The notes under the pieces were generated by a model. The model searched no databases and had not been told where the DNA came from. It saw only the letters and a list, made by a program, of their open reading frames with translations. From Methylotenera_A sp046598525 (lineage in GTDB: Bacteria > Pseudomonadota > Gammaproteobacteria > Burkholderiales > Methylophilaceae), in the NCBI GenBank assembly GCA_046598525.1, contig JBKJIJ010000008.1, positions 1-64,000 on the forward strand: DNA of 64,000 nucleotides. Reading direction: 5' to 3'. Position 1 is the stretch's first letter, and every line of letters begins with the position of its first letter. Made by a program: the position numbers and the translations under genes. Below, one piece after another: positions 58,960 through 64,000 of this stretch.

Positions 58960-60216
58960 ATGACTGAACCCACAAACCACGCCGACCCGCAAAAATTACC
59001 CGCTAGTATCATGACAGTAAGCGAGCTTAATCGTTTAGCGCGTGAGGTATTAGAGCAATCTTTTCCGCTATTTTGGGTGTCTGGCGAAGTATCGAATTTT
59101 ACCCGCGCGGCCAGCGGCCATTGGTATTTTTCGCTTAAAGATAATAACGCACAAGTGAAATGCGTGATGTTTAAAGGCCGCAATAGCTATGTGGATTTTA
59201 TACCGCGTGAAGGCGATAAAATTGAAGCGCGCGCCACAGTCACTTTGTATGAAGCGCGTGGTGACTTTCAGCTAACCGTTGAATTTGTGCAAAAAGCCGG
59301 TTTAGGCGCATTGTTTGAGGCATTTGAAAAACTAAAAGCCAAACTAGCACATGAAGGCTTATTTGATGCGGCTTTTAAAAAAGCTATCCCTACGCATCCG
59401 CACACCATTGGCGTTGTTACCTCACCCGATGCAGCGGCTCTGCGCGATGTTTTAACCACGCTAAAACGCCGTAATTCGAATATAAAAGTGATTATTTACC
59501 CCACGCCTGTGCAAGGCAAAGGCGCGGCGACGCTAATTGCCAAAGCCATCCATAGCGCAAGCCAACGTGCCGAAGTAGATATACTGCTTATTTGCCGCGG
59601 CGGTGGCAGTATGGAAGATTTATGGCAATTTAATGAAGAAATTGTAGCGCGCGCGATTGACGATTGCCCTATTCCCACCATTAGCGGCGTGGGCCATGAA
59701 ACCGATTTTACTATTTGTGATTTTGTAGCCGATATGCGCGCGGCAACGCCAACAGCGGCGGCAGAGCTAGCTTGTGCCGATATTAGAGTATTGCAAAATC
59801 AACTGGTTAATTTGCAAAACAGGTTAAATAAACAAATGCAATTTTTGCTGAATCAAACCAGCCAAAAGTTAGATTTTTTAGCGCGCAGGCTGATTTCGCC
59901 TAAGCAACAAATTGAAAATCGCACCACGCAAATGCGGCAATTGCAACGCCGATTAACGCTTGCCATGCAACAGAGTTTGCAAATGCATCAACAAAAACTG
60001 TTGCGCTTAAGCAGCGGCATTGAGCAGCTGAATCCCAACGCTGTATTGGCTAGGGGTTATGCCATTGTGCACAGCGAAATTAGCCAAAACGATTTACTGA
60101 ACCCCTTGCCACAAAAGTTGATTACCGATGCACAACAAATCCAACCAGAAACGCGTTTAAACATCACTTTTTATAAAGGCAGCGCGGCGGCCAAAGTGAT
60201 TAGCACCAAAAATTAA
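58960..60216 (+). CDS. xseA: Exodeoxyribonuclease VII large subunit
   Basis: The catalytic subunit of a single-strand-specific exonuclease. The 418-residue protein has an N-terminal OB fold (VSGEVSNFTRAASGHWYFSL near residue 37), the nuclease domain with TSPDAAALRDVLTTLKRR near 151, CRGGGSMEDLWQFNEE near 211 and ATPTAAAELA near 260, then a long coiled-coil. It is somewhat shorter than the 456-residue E. coli protein. xseB is not in the window. Confidence 0.95.
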   Translation: MTEPTNHADPQKLPASIMTVSELNRLAREVLEQSFPLFWVSGEVSNFTRAASGHWYFSLKDNNAQVKCVMFKGRNSYVDFIPREGDKIEARATVTLYEARGDFQLTVEFVQKAGLGALFEAFEKLKAKLAHEGLFDAAFKKAIPTHPHTIGVVTSPDAAALRDVLTTLKRRNSNIKVIIYPTPVQGKGAATLIAKAIHSASQRAEVDILLICRGGGSMEDLWQFNEEIVARAIDDCPIPTISGVGHETDFTICDFVADMRAATPTAAAELACADIRVLQNQLVNLQNRLNKQMQFLLNQTSQKLDFLARRLISPKQQIENRTTQMRQLQRRLTLAMQQSLQMHQQKLLRLSSGIEQLNPNAVLARGYAIVHSEISQNDLLNPLPQKLITDAQQIQPETRLNITFYKGSAAAKVISTKN

Positions 60217-60294
60217 CCAAAATTAATCTCGTTTGCGCTTGGTTTGACCATTTAATTGGTTGATAATACTCAATCGTAATAGCCGCGTATCATC

Positions 60295-62178
60295 ATGGAC
60301 AATCAAACTACAAAAAAAGCAGCCTTACCTACTATGGCATTAGCCGCGCTGGGCGTCGTATTTGGCGATATTGGTACCAGCCCCTTGTACACCATGAAAG
60401 AAGTTTTTTCAGTCGGCCATCATCCACTGCCGCTTAATGCCATGAATGTGTATGGCATTTTGTCGCTGATTACTTGGGCACTAATTTTAATTGTATCGAT
60501 TAAATATGTGGCCTTTATTATGCGTGCCGATAACCGTGGCGAAGGCGGCATTATGGCCTTGCTGGCGTTGGCATCCAGAAACGCAGAGGGCAATAGCACC
60601 AAACAACGCAACATTATGTTGCTGGGTATTTTAGGCGCCTGTATGTTTTATGCCGATGGCATGATTACACCTGCGATTTCCGTTTTATCGGCAGTAGAAG
60701 GTTTAGAAATTGCCGCGCCAAGCTTACACAGCGCCATTGTGCCAATTACCTTGGTTGTATTGTTTGTGTTGTTTTGGGCGCAAAGCAAAGGCACCGCCGT
60801 TGTCGGTGCTTTTTTTGGCCCCGTTATGTTGCTTTGGTTTGGTACTTTGGGCTTATTAGGTGTCCTCAATATTCTGCACGATCCTACCATTTTAAAAGCG
60901 CTTAATCCCTTTTACGCATTTAGCTTTTTTGTTAATCAACCTTGGATAGCATTTGTAGCACTTGGCGCCGTAGTGCTGGCGGTAACAGGTGCGGAGGCAT
61001 TGTATGCCGATATGGGCCATTTTGGGCGCTACCCAATTCGCTTAGCTTGGTTTGGTTTTGTATTACCTTCTTTATTGCTGAATTATTTTGGCCAAGGCGC
61101 GTTAATGTTACAAAACGCCGCCACTATCAAAAATCCATTCTATTTATTAGCGCCAGAATGGGCACTGTTTCCTTTAATTATTTTAGCCACTTTAGCCACT
61201 GTTATCGCCTCACAAGCCGTCATTACAGGCGCATTTTCAGTATCGCGCCAAGCTTTGCAATTAGGCTACTTGCCACGCATGCACATTCAACACACCTCAG
61301 AAAGCGAACAAGGCCAAGTGTATATGCCACGCGTAAACTGGGGTTTAATGATTGCCGTGATGGCCTTAGTGATTGGCTTTGGCAGCTCTGGCAATTTAGC
61401 CGCCGCTTATGGCATTGCCGTTACTGGTGATATGGTCATTACTACCTTGCTGGCCGCCGTGGTATTTAGAGAAATTTGGCGTTGGAGCAAACTTAAAACT
61501 GGCTTGTTAATTAGCCTGTTTTTAGTGGTCGACTTAGCCTTTTTTGGCGCTAACATTTTAAAAGTGCCAGATGGTGGTTGGGTGCCATTGGTAATTGGCG
61601 TGATTATTTTTGTGCTTATGCTGACATGGAAAAATGGCCGTACTTTAGTTTATAGCCGCCTAAAATCAGAATCAATGGCCATTGAGCCATTTATTGAAGC
61701 CGTTGGCGCGCACCCGCCAGCACGCGTGCCTGGTATGGCCGTATTTATGACGCCAAACCCAGATGGCGTACCGCATGCCATGTTGCACAATTTAAAACAC
61801 AATAAAGTCTTGCATGAAAAAGTAATGATTTTAACGGTGAAGTTTTTAGACGTGCCGCATACTAATATTGAAGAGCGCGTGACGGTAGAGGCCATGCTGC
61901 ATGAGTTTTACCGCGTAACCGTGCGATATGGCTTCAAAGATGAGCCTGATTTACCGCGCGATTTAGTGTTATGCGCCGCGCGCGGCCTAAATGTAGACCC
62001 AATGGATACCTCATTTTTTATTGGTAAAGAGATTTTAATCCCCACCGAAAAAACAGGCATGGCGATTTGGCGTAAAAAAATATTTGTTGGCTTGTTCCGC
62101 TCTGCCGAAACCATTACCAATCAATTTAAATTGCCGCCTAATCGTGTTGTTGAGTTGGGTTCGCAACTTAAAATATAA
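60295..62178 (+). CDS. kup: Kup-type potassium transporter
   Basis: A K+/H+ symporter of the KUP/HAK/KT family. The 627-residue protein has about twelve membrane helices in the first 430 residues and a soluble C-terminal domain. Conserved parts are VVFGDIGTSPLYTMKEVF near residue 21, ADNRGEGGIMALLAL near 79, DGMITPAISVLSAVEGLE near 120 and TGAEALYADMGHFG near 231. Its last codons appear to be duplicated twice, in decayed form, just downstream. Confidence 0.96.
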   Translation: MDNQTTKKAALPTMALAALGVVFGDIGTSPLYTMKEVFSVGHHPLPLNAMNVYGILSLITWALILIVSIKYVAFIMRADNRGEGGIMALLALASRNAEGNSTKQRNIMLLGILGACMFYADGMITPAISVLSAVEGLEIAAPSLHSAIVPITLVVLFVLFWAQSKGTAVVGAFFGPVMLLWFGTLGLLGVLNILHDPTILKALNPFYAFSFFVNQPWIAFVALGAVVLAVTGAEALYADMGHFGRYPIRLAWFGFVLPSLLLNYFGQGALMLQNAATIKNPFYLLAPEWALFPLIILATLATVIASQAVITGAFSVSRQALQLGYLPRMHIQHTSESEQGQVYMPRVNWGLMIAVMALVIGFGSSGNLAAAYGIAVTGDMVITTLLAAVVFREIWRWSKLKTGLLISLFLVVDLAFFGANILKVPDGGWVPLVIGVIIFVLMLTWKNGRTLVYSRLKSESMAIEPFIEAVGAHPPARVPGMAVFMTPNPDGVPHAMLHNLKHNKVLHEKVMILTVKFLDVPHTNIEERVTVEAMLHEFYRVTVRYGFKDEPDLPRDLVLCAARGLNVDPMDTSFFIGKEILIPTEKTGMAIWRKKIFVGLFRSAETITNQFKLPPNRVVELGSQLKI

Positions 62179-62249
62179 CCGAACCTTAAATATTAACAAA
62201 CTAGGTTCGCAATTTAAAAAATAGCCAATTGGGTTCACCATTTAAATTT
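62155..62249 (+). repeat. Decayed tandem duplication of the kup 3' end
   Basis: Three related units occur: TTGGGTTCGCAACTTAAA at 62155 (the kup C terminus, read LGSQLK), CTAGGTTCGCAATTTAAA at 62201, and TTGGGTTCACCATTTAAA at 62229. The copies past the stop would read LGSQFK and LGSPFK, consistent with duplicated coding sequence that is no longer translated. Confidence 0.6.
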
Positions 62250-62278
62250 TCTAATCAAGCAATTTAATCGATTCAAAT

Positions 62279-62310
62279 GTGTTTAAAATGGCATCAACCA
62301 TTTTAAACAC
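62279..62310. repeat. Perfect 13-base inverted repeat
   Basis: GTGTTTAAAATGG and CCATTTTAAACAC flank the hexamer CATCAA, 53 bases upstream of the M48 lipoprotein gene. No T run follows, so it may be an operator or an mRNA hairpin rather than a terminator of kup. Confidence 0.6.
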
Positions 62311-62362
62311 TAAACGTTATTGCATTAAGATTTACATTGCATATCCAATTTAAGGAATTTCC

Positions 62363-63178
62363 ATGAAAAAAATCACTGCCCTTGTATTAACCGCACTTAG
62401 CCTACAGCTTGCCAGCTGTGCTACCACCACGCAAGACAGTACTTCTGGCGTTAAACGCTCACAATTTTTACTCATGCCGGCAAGCTCGGTAGATAGCATG
62501 TCGGCGCAAGCGTATACCGCAACCTTAAAAGAAGCCGAACAGAAAAAAACCTTAAACGCGGATAAAGCCATGTTGGCCCGCGTACGCGGCATTTCAAACC
62601 GATTAATCGCTCAAGTTGGCGTGTTTCGCCCAGATGCAGCGCAATGGAAATGGGAAGTGAACGTTGAAAAAAATGATGCGCTAAACGCGTATTGCATGCC
62701 AGGCGGCAAAATCATGGTGTACTCTGGCTTGGTGGAAAAAATTAACGCAACCGATGACGAATTAGCCGCCGTTATTGGCCACGAAATTGCGCATGCCTTG
62801 CGTGAACATGGCCGCGAACGTATGTCGCAAGCCTATGTTCAACAATTTGGCTTACAAGCGCTAGCGGCAATGGCTAGTGGCTCTGCGGTTGGCGGCGCGG
62901 CTGTGCAAGCGGCTGGTGCTGGCTCACAACTATTTTTTGCCATGCCTAATGGCCGTGAGCAAGAACGCGAAGCCGATAAAATGGGCTTAGAATTAGCCGC
63001 GCGCGCTGGTTTTAATCCAAATGCAGCCATATCGTTGTGGCAAAAAATGGGCGCTCAATCTAAAAGTGCGCCACCAGAATTTTTTAGCACACACCCGGCA
63101 AACGCCAACCGTATTGCCGATTTACAAGCATTAATTCCAAAAGTAATGCCTTTATATAATGCGGCCAAAAAAAGTTAA
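62363..63178 (+). CDS. M48-family metallopeptidase lipoprotein
   Basis: A 271-residue zinc metallopeptidase with lipobox QLASC near residue 19, so probably anchored in the outer membrane facing the periplasm. The catalytic motif GHEIAHALREHGRERM near residue 137 supplies HExxH, and the third ligand is in EREADKMGLELAARAGFNP near 208. It resembles the LoiP/YggG-type proteases of envelope quality control. Its start has AAGGAATTTCC upstream. A strong terminator follows. Confidence 0.92.
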   Translation: MKKITALVLTALSLQLASCATTTQDSTSGVKRSQFLLMPASSVDSMSAQAYTATLKEAEQKKTLNADKAMLARVRGISNRLIAQVGVFRPDAAQWKWEVNVEKNDALNAYCMPGGKIMVYSGLVEKINATDDELAAVIGHEIAHALREHGRERMSQAYVQQFGLQALAAMASGSAVGGAAVQAAGAGSQLFFAMPNGREQEREADKMGLELAARAGFNPNAAISLWQKMGAQSKSAPPEFFSTHPANANRIADLQALIPKVMPLYNAAKKS

Positions 63179-63204
63179 ATTAGCCATTAATTGGTACCTT
63201 ATTA

Positions 63205-63238
63205 AAAGCGCACTGCTCATCACAGTGCGCTTTTTTTA
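63205..63238 (+). terminator. Intrinsic terminator after the M48 gene
   Basis: AGCGCACTG and CAGTGCGCT pair around CTCATCA and are followed by T7. It separates the M48 gene from dapD. Confidence 0.93.
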
Positions 63239-63341
63239 TAAGTATTTAAGGCCTTTTAATATTTTGGGCGCAATATTTTTGCTAAATGTTGATATAGGTT
63301 AAAATAACGCTTTTGATTAATTAACACACTCTGAGAACACT

Positions 63342-64000
63342 ATGGATCCACGTCAAAGTATTATTGAAACCGCGTTTGAAGACCGCGCCAACATCAACCC
63401 AGCGAATGCCTCAGCCGAATTAAAAGCCAATGTTGAATCGGTGATTAAAGATTTAGACACGGGTACTTTGCGCGTGGCAACCCGCATTGGCGATACACAA
63501 AGCTGGGAAACCCATCAATGGCTTAAAAAAGCCGTGTTGTTATCGTTTAGATTAGATGACAATGTGTTAATGGATGATGGCGTAACCAAATATTTTGATA
63601 AAGTGCCGCCAAAATTTGCCAATTATTCAGAGGCCGATTTTAAAGCAGGCGGTTTCCGCGTTGTACCAAATGCAATCGTACGTCGCGGTTCATTTATCGG
63701 CAAAAACGCGGTATTAATGCCATCTTATGTGAATATTGGCGCTTATGTGGGTGAAGGCACAATGGTTGATACATGGGCTACTGTTGGATCTTGCGCGCAA
63801 ATTGGTAAAAACGTGCATTTATCTGGCGGCGTAGGTATTGGCGGCGTATTAGAGCCAGTGCAAGCCGGCCCAACCATTATTGGCGACAATTGCTTTGTGG
63901 GCGCGCGCAGTGAAGTGGTTGAAGGCGTGGTGGTTGAAGACAACTGCGTGATTTCAATGGGCGTGTATATTGGCCAAAGCACTAAAATTTACGATAGAGA
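63342..64000 (+). CDS. dapD: 2,3,4,5-tetrahydropyridine-2,6-dicarboxylate N-succinyltransferase (5' part)
   Basis: Transfers succinyl from succinyl-CoA in lysine/diaminopimelate synthesis. The reading frame starts MDPRQSIIETAFEDRANINP and is open to the window end, about 219 codons of an expected 275 or so. The left-handed beta-helix hexapeptide repeats are evident: VVPNAIVRRGSFIGKNAV near residue 107, then NIGAYVGEGTMVDTWATVG and GGVGIGGVLEP. The C-terminal part lies beyond the window. The succinyl-CoA demand links it loosely to the succinate metabolism nearby. Confidence 0.95.
   Translation, partial: MDPRQSIIETAFEDRANINPANASAELKANVESVIKDLDTGTLRVATRIGDTQSWETHQWLKKAVLLSFRLDDNVLMDDGVTKYFDKVPPKFANYSEADFKAGGFRVVPNAIVRRGSFIGKNAVLMPSYVNIGAYVGEGTMVDTWATVGSCAQIGKNVHLSGGVGIGGVLEPVQAGPTIIGDNCFVGARSEVVEGVVVEDNCVISMGVYIGQSTKIYDR

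Overview
The window is an AT-leaning (roughly low-40s % GC by eye) proteobacterial chromosome segment. Gene content and order (uvrC-pgsA-tRNA-Gly-tRNA-Cys, surE-pcm-nlpD, MoxR/DUF58/TgpA, cysM, xseA, kup, dapD) fit a betaproteobacterium. The pairing of a compact methylcitrate island with sdh, and a protein with a PEP-CTERM-type tail, makes a Methylophilaceae (Methylotenera-like) methylotroph my best guess. That placement is inference from gene content only; no methanol-oxidation gene lies in the window. Genes are densely packed, with no gene-free stretch over 300 bases. I see no rRNA, CRISPR array, insertion sequence, transposase or clear prophage.

Layout. 1-3.9 kb (minus): tRNA-Cys, tRNA-Gly, pgsA, uvrC, a 4-OT tautomerase and a short zinc-type CDF exporter. 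4-6.9 kb: rlmJ, yqhA and two membrane proteins. 6.9-27.6 kb: a central-carbon island. Its left, minus-strand side carries acnB, an EF-hand protein, fumA, an acyl-CoA synthetase and a maeB-sdhCDAB-sdhE-citE operon. A GntR/UTRA regulator then faces a plus-strand set of citE-like, mesaconyl-CoA-hydratase-like, second citE-like, prpB, prpC and prpD genes. Together these can carry propionyl-CoA through methylcitrate to pyruvate plus succinate, then succinate to fumarate, malate and pyruvate. The hydratase and lyase homologues could interconvert mesaconyl-CoA, beta-methylmalyl-CoA and propionyl-CoA plus glyoxylate. 27.7-34 kb (plus): purB, wrbA, a HugZ-like gene, DUF2069, then surE-pcm-nlpD without rpoS. 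34-37.6 kb (minus): thioredoxin, nitroreductase, old yellow enzyme, YceI and pirin genes. 37.8-42.6 kb (plus): a PsiE-like gene, the MoxR/DUF58/TgpA operon and tadA. 42.8-53 kb: a BI-1 protein, a VPLPA-CTERM protein, nagZ, a methyltransferase, yhhQ, oligopeptide permeases, a signal-less YkuD protein, a peptide-binding lipoprotein and rlmD. 53-59 kb (minus): an exonuclease, a DUF2335 pair, ydbL-ynbE-ydbH, cysM and dsbB. 59-64 kb (plus): xseA, kup, an M48 lipoprotein and the start of dapD.

Intergenic space is rich in palindromic repeats of at least three families. The most interesting, here called A, has five copies of 107-143 bp with nested stems. Arm sequences differ between copies yet still pair within each copy. 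Four of the five copies begin at the stop codon of the preceding gene, always in the same orientation. Families B (five copies) and C (three copies) are simpler 75-100 bp hairpins.
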